Source: Candidatus Hydrogenedentota bacterium
GTDB lineage: Bacteria > Hydrogenedentota > Hydrogenedentia > Hydrogenedentales > JAGMZX01
NCBI GenBank assembly: GCA_018005585.1
Contig: JAGMZX010000056.1
Location: 1 to 33,205 of the forward strand
DNA: 33,205 bases
Direction of reading: 5' to 3'
Every line of letters starts with the position of its first letter. Position 1 is the stretch's first letter. A program made the position numbers and the translations under genes. Below the pieces are notes generated by a model. It was not told the origin of the DNA. It did no database searches and worked only from the letters and a program-made list of their open reading frames with translations. This document shows, in pieces, positions 21,889 to 30,069 of this stretch.

Positions 21889-22563
21889 ATGTCGGAATTT
21901 CGCGCCGGAATCATGCGGCGGGTAATGTTGTCGCTCTGGGCGATGGCCACGCTGGTGCTGGTCTTTGTACTGGGCCTGCTCGTGCGTGAAATGGTGCGCG
22001 CCGGGGAAGACCCCTTGGCCATCTTGCACCGTCCTGCCGGGGACTCCGCCGCCAGAAACGCGCCGAGAGCACCGGCGGCGCCCTTGGGCACCCGTGAGAT
22101 CACCCTGTATTTCGCTGCTGCTGACGGCATCTCGCTCGTGCCCGAACAACGCCGTATCGAAATCGTTTCCTCCGCCGTCGAAAACTGCCGCAGTGCCCTG
22201 CGCGAGTTGATCGCAGGCCCGTCGCGGCTGCACCTTCCGGTCATCGCGCCCGCAGCCGAAGTGCGCGCGCTGTATCTGCTCGAAGACGGGGAATTGGTCA
22301 TTGATTTTTCGGGCGACCTGCAAGCGGAGAGCGCGAGTCTCCGCGGGGCCGCGATTGAAACGCTCATGGTTTACGCGGTCGTGAATTCGCTCACGCAGCC
22401 CGAACTGCGCGGCGAACACGCGCAAGGCGTGCGCCGGGTCCGGTTCCTTATCGAGGGCTCGCCTCCGCAGGAGACCTTTCCCGCGCATCTTGACCTCACC
22501 GCGCCGGTCGGCCCCGATCAGCGCTGGATACACGAGCCCGGGGCCGCGCCGGAAAATGCGTGA
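21889..22563 (+). CDS. Membrane-anchored GerMN-domain protein
   Basis: This is a 224-residue protein with an N-terminal membrane helix at about 11-33 and a proline-rich linker. A GerMN domain at about 69-205 follows: REITLYFAAADGISLVPEQRRIE, a central ALRELIAGPS, ELVIDFSGDL, and the late QGVRRVRFLIEG. GerMN was named from the Bacillus spore germination protein GerM, but it is widespread in non-sporulating bacteria near cell-wall genes. The gene begins 6 bases after the amidase stop and overlaps murI by 8 bases, so an envelope role is likely; the biochemical function is unknown. Confidence 0.88.
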   Translation: MSEFRAGIMRRVMLSLWAMATLVLVFVLGLLVREMVRAGEDPLAILHRPAGDSAARNAPRAPAAPLGTREITLYFAAADGISLVPEQRRIEIVSSAVENCRSALRELIAGPSRLHLPVIAPAAEVRALYLLEDGELVIDFSGDLQAESASLRGAAIETLMVYAVVNSLTQPELRGEHAQGVRRVRFLIEGSPPQETFPAHLDLTAPVGPDQRWIHEPGAAPENA

Positions 22564-23353
22564 GGCGGCCATTGGCATCTTCGATTCCGGGGTTGGCGGC
22601 CTCACCGTGTGCCGCCGCGTCATCGAATTGCTGCCCCGGGAATCGATCGTTTACCTGGGCGATACGGCGCGCGTCCCCTACGGCACAAAATCCGCGGACA
22701 CCGTTATCCGTTATGCGCGCTCCTGCGCGGGCGTATTGCAGGCACGCGGCATCAAGCTGCTCGTCGTCGCCTGCAACACCGCCTCGGCTTACGCGATCGA
22801 CGCTCTCAAAACCGAACTGCCCTTGCCCGTCGTTGGCGTGGTCGAGCCGGGCGCGGACGCGGCCGTGCGCATGAGCCGAACCGGCGCCATTGGCGTCATC
22901 GGCACGCCCGGCACCATCGCCAGCGGCGCCTACGAGCGGGCTATCCTCGCCAGGCGTCCGGATGCGTGCATCCACAAAAAGGCATGCCCGCTCTTCGTCC
23001 CGCTGGCCGAGGAAGGCTGGACCGAAGGAACGATACCCCGGGAAACGGCCCGAACCTACTTGCGGGAACTCGCCGAATCGAACGTCGATACGCTTGTGCT
23101 CGGATGCACGCACTACCCCTTGCTGGCCGGCGCCATCGCTTCCGTGATGGGCGACGGCGTCACGCTCGTGGACAGCGCGAGAGAGACCGCGCTTACCGTG
23201 GCGGCCATGCTCGAAGCTTGCGGGCTGCTCCGCCGGGACGACCGCGCACGGACCTATGACTTCCTGGTCAGCGACGCGCCGGACAATTTCACGCGCGTGG
23301 GACGCCGTTTTCTCGGCCAGGATATCCGCCGCGTCGAATGGGTGGATTTCTGA
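22556..23353 (+). CDS. murI: Glutamate racemase
   Basis: MurI converts L-glutamate to D-glutamate for peptidoglycan stem peptides in the cytoplasm. The 265-residue protein has the expected motifs: IGIFDSGVGGLTV (Asp10, Ser11), YLGDTARVPYG, the first catalytic Cys73 in VACNTASA, and the second Cys184 with His186 in LGCTHYPLL. The start at 22556 puts the protein directly on the family N-terminus and overlaps the GerMN stop by 8 bases. Confidence 0.97.
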   Translation: MREAAIGIFDSGVGGLTVCRRVIELLPRESIVYLGDTARVPYGTKSADTVIRYARSCAGVLQARGIKLLVVACNTASAYAIDALKTELPLPVVGVVEPGADAAVRMSRTGAIGVIGTPGTIASGAYERAILARRPDACIHKKACPLFVPLAEEGWTEGTIPRETARTYLRELAESNVDTLVLGCTHYPLLAGAIASVMGDGVTLVDSARETALTVAAMLEACGLLRRDDRARTYDFLVSDAPDNFTRVGRRFLGQDIRRVEWVDF

Positions 23354-23411
23354 GGCCACTCCACGGTAGTGTGACCCCGCTTTTGAAGCAGTCGGATGTG
23401 TCGCGATTCTC

Positions 23412-25010
23412 ATGGCCCTCGAACCGAGACAAGACTCAGCATCAAGCAAGCCCCCGGCCCCAAACCGGGCTCTCTCGGCTTGGCTGTACCCCCTGTTCGG
23501 CGTTACGCTCGTGATTGCCGCCGCGGCGCTGGCCGCGCTGCTGACCGTGCAGCACCTGCGCAGCCGGCCGGTAAATCTGCGTCCGCACACGGCACAACTG
23601 GCGAATGAGATTCACCGTATACTGCACGAACAATATGTGCCCGAAGATGCAATCGAACGCGAGCCCGGCGTGCTGCTGTCCGATGCGCGCAGTTCCTGGT
23701 ACCTGTTCCGTTTCCGCGTGCACGTGCCTCCCGACTTAAACGCGGACGGACTGCGCGCAGTCCTGCGCGACAGCGTGCTTCAGGGATACGCTGCGGCCGT
23801 ACAGGCCTACGAGAACTCCGAAGGAAGCGCCATCAATCTTTCGCTGGCCGGACGCGTCTTCGCGGAGGTCGTATTCCTCCCGGAAGAGCCGCCGCCACCG
23901 GCGCAGACCGACCTTCGCGCAGCCAGCCTGCATATCGCCGACGAAGTGCAGCGGCTCGTCGTGGCCATGGGCACCCCGCAAGAACAGTACGTGCCGCTGG
24001 GCATCGCCGACCGTGAAAACGCGGACGCGCGCTGGTCCTACATGCGGGCCGAAGCAACGCTCCCGCCCGGACTCACGCCACAGGATGTCGAGGCGCGGAT
24101 AATACAGCAAATGGCGGACCGCGGCGTGCGCATGCAACTCGCCGAGGACGAGACCGGAACAGTCCTTCACGTTCTCGTGTCGGACAAAGAGTGTCTGGAA
24201 GTCTTTTTCCCGTGCCCGGCCGCTCCAGCGACACCCGACCCCGAGGAATTGCCGGACTTCAACGAATTGCCCCTCGAGTCGAACGGGACCGCCGAAGCGC
24301 AGGCGCCGGACCAGCAGACCGCGGCACAGACACCTGCGCCCGAACCGCCCGGCCAGCTGCGCGTGGCGATCATTCTGGACGACGGCGGATACGGGGGCGC
24401 ATCGACGGACGCGGTCTGGACCCTGGACTCCGGGCTTACGCTGGCGATCCTGCCCAATACGCCATTCGGGGAGGCGACGGCGCTTCAGGCCACCGCGCTC
24501 GGTTTTGAAGTGATGCTGCACATGCCCATGGAGACGTACCGCGGTATCGCCACGTTTCCAGGCCAGCTTGAGACGGCGATGGATGCCACGCAGATCCGCG
24601 CGATCACCGAGGCGGCGCTTGAACAGGTTCCCGGCGCCACCGGCGTGAACAACCACACCGGCGGCAAGTTCACCGCGGATGCCGCGGCCATGCGCACGTT
24701 CCTCCAAATCATCCAGGAATACGGCCTGTATTTCATCGACAGCCGGACTACCGGGTCGAGTGTGGCGCTGGAGGAGGCGCGCGCCCTCGGGATTCCCTGC
24801 GCGGCGCGCCACGTGTTCCTCGACAACCAACTCGACCGCGAATACATCCGCGGGCAGTTCACCCAGATGATCGACGTCGTGAAGAAGCGCGGTGAAGCTG
24901 TCGCCATCGGGCATTTCCGCCGGGACACTGTGGCCGTGCTGCAGGAAATGCTGCCGGAACTTGAAAAGGAGAGTATCCAACTGGTCCACGCCTCGGAGCT
25001 GGTTCAATGA
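23412..25010 (+). CDS. Divergent polysaccharide deacetylase (Polysacc_deac_2/YibQ) with duplicated N-terminal domain
   Basis: This is a 532-residue protein. A membrane helix at about 25-45 is followed by two similar domains, about 60-135 and 170-262. Both contain EQYVP (73-77 and 191-195), a D-A-R-x2-W-like stretch and then V-P-P/L-P-P-G before a helix. A Pro/Glu/Ala-rich linker (270-315) leads to the deacetylase domain 316-532. That domain has AIILDDGGYG (Asp323, Asp324), LHMPMET, GVNNHTGGKF, YFIDSRTT and HVFLDN, as in the Polysacc_deac_2 family. In other bacteria this domain is found with the divisome/amidase activator EnvC, which fits its place among wall genes. Substrate and activity are unproven. 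tsaD overlaps its stop by four bases. Confidence 0.9.
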   Translation: MALEPRQDSASSKPPAPNRALSAWLYPLFGVTLVIAAAALAALLTVQHLRSRPVNLRPHTAQLANEIHRILHEQYVPEDAIEREPGVLLSDARSSWYLFRFRVHVPPDLNADGLRAVLRDSVLQGYAAAVQAYENSEGSAINLSLAGRVFAEVVFLPEEPPPPAQTDLRAASLHIADEVQRLVVAMGTPQEQYVPLGIADRENADARWSYMRAEATLPPGLTPQDVEARIIQQMADRGVRMQLAEDETGTVLHVLVSDKECLEVFFPCPAAPATPDPEELPDFNELPLESNGTAEAQAPDQQTAAQTPAPEPPGQLRVAIILDDGGYGGASTDAVWTLDSGLTLAILPNTPFGEATALQATALGFEVMLHMPMETYRGIATFPGQLETAMDATQIRAITEAALEQVPGATGVNNHTGGKFTADAAAMRTFLQIIQEYGLYFIDSRTTGSSVALEEARALGIPCAARHVFLDNQLDREYIRGQFTQMIDVVKKRGEAVAIGHFRRDTVAVLQEMLPELEKESIQLVHASELVQ

Positions 25011-25993
25011 GCCGTATTCTCGGCATTGAGACCTCCTGCGACGAGACGGGCGTCGCGGTCGTCGCGGATGGCCGCCGTGTCCTGATCAATGAAGTTGCCT
25101 CGCAGGTCGATCTGCACAGGGCATTCGGCGGCGTGGTGCCCGAGATTGCCTCGCGCGAGCATACGCGGGTGATCTCGCAGCTCGTGCGGCGCGCTCTCCA
25201 CGCGGCCAGCGGCGGCATCGACGCCATCGCAGCGACGCATGGCCCCGGGCTCATGGGCTCGCTGCTCGTCGGCGTGTGTTTTGGCAAGGCGCTCGCCTAT
25301 GCGCGGAAAATGCCCTTTGTCCCTGTGCATCATATCGAGGGACACATCTTTTCAGCATTTCTAAGCGACCCGGCGCCCCAATTCCCCTTTCTCGCGCTCG
25401 TGGTCAGCGGCGGACATACGCAGATCATCGATTGCCCGCGCCCGCACGCCTACCGCATCCTCGGCACGACGCGCGATGACGCCGTGGGCGAGTGCTTCGA
25501 TAAGGTCGCGCGATTGCTCGGGCTGCCTTACCCCGGCGGGCCGTCGATTCAGAAGGCGGCTGAAAACGGCAACTCGGAGACCGTCGTGTTCCCCCGCGCC
25601 ATGCGCGACGCGGAACACCTCGACTTCAGTTACAGCGGGCTCAAGACGGCGGTTCTCTACGAACTGCGCGGCGGGAAAGGACACAGCGTGGCCGACCTCG
25701 CCGCGAGTTTTCAGGACGCCGCCGTCGATATCCTGCTCATCAAGACCAAGCAGGCACTTCAGATAACCGGCGCCACGCAACTCGTGCTGGCAGGCGGCGT
25801 CGCGGCGAACCGCCTGCTCCGGCACAGGCTTCAGGCGGAACTCGACGCGCGGGTCTTCCTGCCGCCGTTTGAATATTGCATCGACAATGGCGCCATGATC
25901 GCCGCCGCGGGCGCCTCGCGCCTCGAGCACGGCCTCGCCGGCGATTTGCGCACCACGCCCAGCCCGAACCTGCGCCTGTGCGGCCGGGACTAG
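25007..25993 (+). CDS. tsaD: tRNA N6-threonylcarbamoyladenosine transferase TsaD
   Basis: TsaD, with TsaB and TsaE, transfers the threonylcarbamoyl group to A37 of ANN-decoding tRNAs. The 328-residue protein is of normal length. The N-terminal ILGIETSCDETGVAVV, metal ligands His109 and His113 in HHIEGH, LVVSGGHTQ, and the nucleotide site LAGGVAANRLL are all present. The C-terminal metal Asp293 is in CIDNGAMIAAAG, with Gly where many members have Ala. Its ATG overlaps the deacetylase stop (ATGA). tsaB, tsaC and tsaE are not in the window. Confidence 0.97.
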   Translation: MSRILGIETSCDETGVAVVADGRRVLINEVASQVDLHRAFGGVVPEIASREHTRVISQLVRRALHAASGGIDAIAATHGPGLMGSLLVGVCFGKALAYARKMPFVPVHHIEGHIFSAFLSDPAPQFPFLALVVSGGHTQIIDCPRPHAYRILGTTRDDAVGECFDKVARLLGLPYPGGPSIQKAAENGNSETVVFPRAMRDAEHLDFSYSGLKTAVLYELRGGKGHSVADLAASFQDAAVDILLIKTKQALQITGATQLVLAGGVAANRLLRHRLQAELDARVFLPPFEYCIDNGAMIAAAGASRLEHGLAGDLRTTPSPNLRLCGRD

Positions 25994-26071
25994 ACCGCGC
26001 CGTGCCTTCGAGGGGGATTCTGTAGTATTCTTGTTGCGCACGCGGGCGGTCGAGGAATAGGAGACGGATCC

Positions 26072-27151
26072 ATGAGCATTCCAATGCGGGACTTGATGCG
26101 CGGAGCGCTCGAAAAGCGCGCATCGGATATCCATCTCAAGGCGGGCAACCCCCCGATCTACCGGATCGACGGCGACTTGGTCCGGCTTGAAACCGAGCCG
26201 CTCACCGAAGAGGGGCTGCAGGAGTTGCTCAAGGAAATCGCGTCCGAACAGGACATCGCCAAGTTCAACAAGGTGATGGAGCTGGACAATTCGTACATGC
26301 TCGAGGGCATTGCCAGGTTCCGCGTGAACGTGTGCCGCGACGACGGCGATACCCGCATCGTGCTGCGCCTCATCCCGCTGAAAATCCTCACCATCGACGA
26401 CCTGGGTCTGCCGCAGGTCCTGAAGAGGCTCTGTCCGCTGCACACCGGGCTCGTCCTCGTGACCGGCCCGACCGGCAGCGGCAAATCGACCACGCTCGCG
26501 GCGATTATCGACGAGGTCAACCGCACGCGCCCCGTGCATATCGTGACCATCGAGGACCCGCTCGAATTCGTGCACGAGGACAAGACCGCCATCGTGACAC
26601 AGCGTGAAGTCGGGCATGACACGCTTTCATTCGCGAACGCGCTGCGCGGCGCTCTGCGCCAGGACCCCGACGTCATCCTCATCGGCGAAATGCGCGACGC
26701 GGACACGGTTCGCACCGCGCTCGCTTCGGCGGAAACGGGCCACCTCGTGTTCTCAACGCTGCACACGGTGGACGCGGTCGAGACGCTGAACCGCATCCTC
26801 GACTTCTTCGAGCCGCACCAGCAGCTTCAGATTCGCAAGCAGTTGGGGAGCGTGTTGCGCGCGGTAATCTCGCAGCGCATCGTCCCGCTGGCGAGCGGCA
26901 CGGGGCGCACGGTCGCGGCGGAAATCCTCATCGGCACGCGCACGGTCCGCGAGTTCATCGATCAGGGCAAGGCGTTCAAGGACATCGTGAAACTCATCGA
27001 GGAAGGCGTGGATCAGTACGGCATGCAGACCTTCGACCAAGCCCTGTTCAATCTCTGGAAAGAAAAGAAGATCAGCACCGAGACGGCCCTGCAGAATGCG
27101 ACGAGCGCCAAGGACCTCAAACTGCGCATGCAGGGCTTGAACGTGCGGTAA
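26072..27151 (+). CDS. pilT: Twitching-motility ATPase PilT
   Basis: PilT powers retraction of type IV pili. The 359-residue protein has an N-terminal PAS-like domain with ASDIHLKAGNPP, Walker A GPTGSGKST at 132-140, an Asp box (VTIEDPLEFVH), Walker B VILIGEMRD at 201-209 and the His box HLVFSTLHT. The C-terminus has TRTVREFIDQGK, which replaces the AIRNLIRE sequence important for retraction in classical PilT, so it is a divergent PilT or a PilU-like form. GGAG precedes the ATG at a distance of about 8 bases. No other pilus gene is in the window; the next three genes overlap or nearly abut one another. Confidence 0.93.
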   Translation: MSIPMRDLMRGALEKRASDIHLKAGNPPIYRIDGDLVRLETEPLTEEGLQELLKEIASEQDIAKFNKVMELDNSYMLEGIARFRVNVCRDDGDTRIVLRLIPLKILTIDDLGLPQVLKRLCPLHTGLVLVTGPTGSGKSTTLAAIIDEVNRTRPVHIVTIEDPLEFVHEDKTAIVTQREVGHDTLSFANALRGALRQDPDVILIGEMRDADTVRTALASAETGHLVFSTLHTVDAVETLNRILDFFEPHQQLQIRKQLGSVLRAVISQRIVPLASGTGRTVAAEILIGTRTVREFIDQGKAFKDIVKLIEEGVDQYGMQTFDQALFNLWKEKKISTETALQNATSAKDLKLRMQGLNVR

Positions 27152-27160
27152 GGCTCGCTC

Positions 27161-28096
27161 ATGCTGTGGCAGGTCTGGCTGCTCCTGTTGGCCGCGGATA
27201 CGCCCGCGGCCGCAAACCTGCTCAGCAACCCCGGTTTCGAAACCGCCGTAGCCGGCCGCCCCGCCCACTGGGACCTCTACCTGATGCCGCAGGACGGCGC
27301 CCTCGCCCGGCTCGACTCCGCCGCGCGCACCGGCCAGTATGCCGTCATGCTCCACGTGCCCATGCCGTATCCCGAAGACCCGGTCAACAACTGGAGTCAA
27401 AATGTCCTTGGAGCGGTGGCCGGGAAGTCGTACCGCCTGAGCGGCTACCTCAAAGCGCAGGATGCGCAGGACGCCGCACTCTGGGTGCAGTGCTGGCGCA
27501 AGCAGCCGCTCGCCCTGCTTCACACCGCCAGCACGGGGCACGCCTGTCCCGTTTATGGCACCATGGACTGGTCGTTCGCGGAAACGCTCGTGAACGTGCC
27601 CCACGGCACGGATTTTCTGACGGTGCGCTGCGTGATGAAGGGCGCAGGCACGGTCTGGTTTGACGACGTGACGTTGCGGCCCGCCGAGGAGACCTCCGCG
27701 ACGCCTGCGGCGCCGCCCCCCACGCCGCCCGCTCCTGCCACGCCGCCCGCTCCTGCCACGCCGCCGACCACGCCTTCCGCCGTTCCACCATCACCTGCAC
27801 CGATGCCGCCGCCGGAGCCCCCGGCCACCGTCGCGCCCGCCGCGCCGCAACCGGGAGCCGGCGCGGAGGAGTCACGACAGCTTCGGGAATCCAACCGTGC
27901 GTTGCGGCGGACACTCGATGAAGTGCGGCAGCAGAATGACGCGTTGCTCGAGGAAGTCGTGCGGTTGCGCCAGGAATTAAACGATGTGCGGGAACGGGTG
28001 GATGCGGCCGCTGCGCAACCCGCGCCGCCGCCACAACCGGAGCCCTTTGTATCGCCGATTGTGCCGCACAGCCAGAACCCGGAGCGATCACCGTGA
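27161..28096 (+). CDS. Secreted protein with carbohydrate-binding-like module, Pro-rich linker and coiled coil
   Basis: This is a 311-residue protein. A short signal peptide (1-19) is followed by NLLSNPGFETAVAGRPAHWDLY, the typical start of a CBM4/9-type or related jelly-roll module, which runs to about 174 and ends in VWFDDVTLRP, also typical. A Pro/Ala/Thr-rich linker (175-235) contains two perfect TPPAPA repeats. A coiled coil at about 237-282 (RQLRESNRALRRTLDEVRQQ and following) and a Pro-rich tail complete it. It starts 9 bases after pilT and its stop overlaps the next gene by four bases. The domain order suggests a surface or periplasmic oligomer that binds glycan; ligand unknown. Confidence 0.75.
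   Translation: MLWQVWLLLLAADTPAAANLLSNPGFETAVAGRPAHWDLYLMPQDGALARLDSAARTGQYAVMLHVPMPYPEDPVNNWSQNVLGAVAGKSYRLSGYLKAQDAQDAALWVQCWRKQPLALLHTASTGHACPVYGTMDWSFAETLVNVPHGTDFLTVRCVMKGAGTVWFDDVTLRPAEETSATPAAPPPTPPAPATPPAPATPPTTPSAVPPSPAPMPPPEPPATVAPAAPQPGAGAEESRQLRESNRALRRTLDEVRQQNDALLEEVVRLRQELNDVRERVDAAAAQPAPPPQPEPFVSPIVPHSQNPERSP
27722..27757. repeat. Two 18-base tandem repeats in a Pro-rich linker
   Basis: ACGCCGCCCGCTCCTGCC is repeated perfectly, encoding TPPAPA twice, in the linker of the carbohydrate-module protein. It is similar in length and codon pattern to, but not the same as, the linker repeat of the amidase. Confidence 0.9.
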
Positions 28097-28302
28097 ACCT
28101 GGATGCGTTTCTCATGAGAATTGTGGCCATCGCTCTGCTGACCGGCTTCGTTGCGGGCGGCTGCGTGTGGTACGGCTGGGGTGCCGCCAGCGGCATAAGC
28201 CGCGCCATTGCGCAATCCTGGACGAAACGCAAGCAAGCCGCCTTGGCCAAGGCAAAAGAAAAGCCGGCGCCCGAAACAGAAACCGCAAAACCCGCCCGAT
28301 GA
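28093..28302 (+). CDS. Small membrane protein with charged tail
   Basis: This is a 69-residue protein from a GTG that overlaps the previous stop (GTGA). One hydrophobic helix (IVAIALLTGFVAGGCVWYGW, residues 10-29) is followed by a basic Lys/Ala/Glu-rich cytoplasmic or periplasmic tail. No family is recognised. The four-base overlaps on both sides make it a likely real member of the pilT transcription unit. Confidence 0.65.
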   Translation: MNLDAFLMRIVAIALLTGFVAGGCVWYGWGAASGISRAIAQSWTKRKQAALAKAKEKPAPETETAKPAR

Positions 28303-28496
28303 GCGATCCCGAAGAGAAAAGCGGTGCAACGCGCCCGTTCATTCACATGCACTTCAAGTGCTGTAACGTCTACGCGCGGGTCTACCTCAACCATGACGGA
28401 ACCGCCTTCGCCGGACACTGCCCGCGTTGCGCCGCGCCGATCCGCATCCCAACCGGCCCGCACGGATCTGACGCAATATTCTGGTCCGTGGAGTAA
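28299..28496 (+). CDS. Small zinc-ribbon protein
   Basis: This is a 65-residue protein starting at the ATG that overlaps the preceding stop (ATGA). It has Cys21-Cys22 (HFKCCNVYARVYLN) and the C41-x2-C44 knuckle in AGHCPRCAAPIRIPTGP, forming a likely one-zinc ribbon. The sequence looks conserved and compact, but I cannot assign a function. It is the last gene of the pilT transcription unit. The 45-base GC-rich spacer that follows separates it from a convergent gene. Confidence 0.7.
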   Translation: MSDPEEKSGATRPFIHMHFKCCNVYARVYLNHDGTAFAGHCPRCAAPIRIPTGPHGSDAIFWSVE

Positions 28497-28541
28497 TGCC
28501 GCGCCGCGCACGCGGCGGGGATATCCGCGAGCCCGCGGCGC

Positions 28542-28961
28542 TCAGCCGAAGAGTTTGCGGAAGAAATCGGGATCGTCGAGTTGCTCCAGCTCGACTTTGA
28601 TGAAGTGCTCGATATCCGCGTCGGAAATGCCGGGATCGGGCTCGGGAGCGGCAAGCGATTCCTCGGGCAGCGGCGCTTCCGGGGCCGGACGATGCCTGCG
28701 CCGCCGCGGCCGCGCGGGCGGAGCATCGATCTGAAACATGCCGGATTCGAGAAACTCCGTGATCACACGCGCGCAATGCGCAACGCGCTCCTCGCGTGTG
28801 CCCTGTTCCAGGATGCGCTTGTCCAGCGCAATGGCCTTGTTGCGGAATAGAACGGTCAATTCGCCGCAGGCGGGGCAGGGCATGACAACGACAACATCAC
28901 GCGGGACATTCGTGGTCACTATCCGGTGGGACTTGCAGTGCGGACATACTACCGAGTTCAT
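28542..28961 (-). CDS. Zinc-ribbon protein with acidic C-terminal tail
   Basis: This is a 139-residue protein. The N-terminal ribbon is C6-x2-C9 (VVCPHCKSHR) and C29-x2-C32 (MPCPACGELTVLFRNKAI). A helical segment (about 45-75) leads to a basic Arg-rich stretch (PRRRRHRP), then an acidic tail ending DIEHFIKVELEQLDDPDFFRKLFG. No membrane helix or signal peptide is seen. The ATG at 28961 was preferred over the upstream TTG at 29003; neither has a strong ribosome-binding site. Family and function are unknown. Confidence 0.7.
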   Translation of the reverse strand: MNSVVCPHCKSHRIVTTNVPRDVVVVMPCPACGELTVLFRNKAIALDKRILEQGTREERVAHCARVITEFLESGMFQIDAPPARPRRRRHRPAPEAPLPEESLAAPEPDPGISDADIEHFIKVELEQLDDPDFFRKLFG

Positions 28962-29069
28962 ATCACGCAGTCTTCCCCGTCGGCAATTCAGCCTCAGGAC
29001 CAATCGCTGCGTTCATTCTAGTCAAGCCGGAACGGCGGTTTCAACTCGCCCGCGCGCGCCCTTTTCTTC

Positions 29070-29912
29070 CTATGGCAGCCGCGCCGTAATCCACGAAACG
29101 ATGCCCCCAATCGCGTCCTCCTTGCACAGGTCATTCCAGAGTTCATGGTAGCCGCCTTCGTAAATGCGGAGCGTCTTGTCCGCCGATTCCGCACGTTCGT
29201 GCAGCAGACGGCTGCCCGCGACCGGCACCAGCTTATCGTCCGTGCCGTGCAGGATGTACAGCGGTGCGTCAACCGTATGCATATCCGCCGCGATACGGTC
29301 GATCGCGAATTTAAGCTGTGCGCCCGTGCGCGCGCGCACGCGCCCGTGGTAACTGAGCGGGTCCGCATCCGCCGCCTGCACCACCGCCGGGTCGCGCGAC
29401 AGCGCCTCCGTGTTGACGCCCCCCACGGGCAGCCAAGGCAGTACCGCGCCTACGACACCGGACAGTGCAACCAGCAACTTCGGCACATCGCCGGCGAACT
29501 GGAGAAACGCGCTGCTGCAAACCAGCCCGCGCACAGCGGGCCGCCGCGTGACATAGTACAACACGAGGAGCTGTCCGCCCATGCTGTGCCCCATCATGAA
29601 CAGCGGTTTATCACCAATACGCGGCTTGATATGCGCCAGGAAAGCGTCCAGGTCGCGAAGCAGGTCCTTGTAGTCGCGGATGTATGCGCGCCTGCCGGGC
29701 GAGCGGCCGAAGCCGCGCTGATCGTAGGTGTGTACCGTGATCCCCGCGGCGTTCATCGGCCGCGCCACGTGCTCGTAGCGGCCGCAATGCTCCCCGTAGC
29801 CGTGCAGCAGCGCCAGATGCGCCTTCGCCTCGCCGTCGGATTCCCAGCGCCGCTCGAATAGCCCCACGCCGTCAAAGGTCTTGAAATAACCTGAATTCGC
29901 GATTGTTTCCAT
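29070..29912 (-). CDS. Alpha/beta hydrolase, monoacylglycerol-lipase-like
   Basis: This is a 280-residue protein of the Hydrolase_4 (serine aminopeptidase S33-like) family, typical of monoacylglycerol lipases and lysophospholipases. It has LLHGYGEHCGRY (oxyanion loop), YDQRGFGRSPG, the nucleophile Ser110 in MGHSMGG, Asp226 in HGTDDKLVP and His256 in EGGYHELWND, a complete triad. A cap region lies between about 125 and 205. AAGGAG lies 9 bases before the ATG at 29912, which decides the start over a longer open frame. The substrate is probably a fatty-acid ester such as monoacylglycerol or lysophospholipid, inferred from family. Confidence 0.92.
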   Translation of the reverse strand: METIANSGYFKTFDGVGLFERRWESDGEAKAHLALLHGYGEHCGRYEHVARPMNAAGITVHTYDQRGFGRSPGRRAYIRDYKDLLRDLDAFLAHIKPRIGDKPLFMMGHSMGGQLLVLYYVTRRPAVRGLVCSSAFLQFAGDVPKLLVALSGVVGAVLPWLPVGGVNTEALSRDPAVVQAADADPLSYHGRVRARTGAQLKFAIDRIAADMHTVDAPLYILHGTDDKLVPVAGSRLLHERAESADKTLRIYEGGYHELWNDLCKEDAIGGIVSWITARLP

Positions 29913-30069
29913 GAGGAACGACTCCTTGCTCCGCGGCGCGGATACGGGACACGCACCCGGGCCGCGTGCTAGAGTATGGGGCCACTGCAAAAAGAATGCA
30001 ATGCGGCGCGCCTCCTGCGTTGCCAGAGGTTTCCCTCGCAGCCGGGCCGACCCGCAACGGAGACGATAG

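Noticed and set aside
21889-22563. Sporulation/germination gene suggested by the GerMN domain
   Set aside because: GerMN is common outside sporulating bacteria, and no sporulation gene is in the window; treated as an envelope protein.
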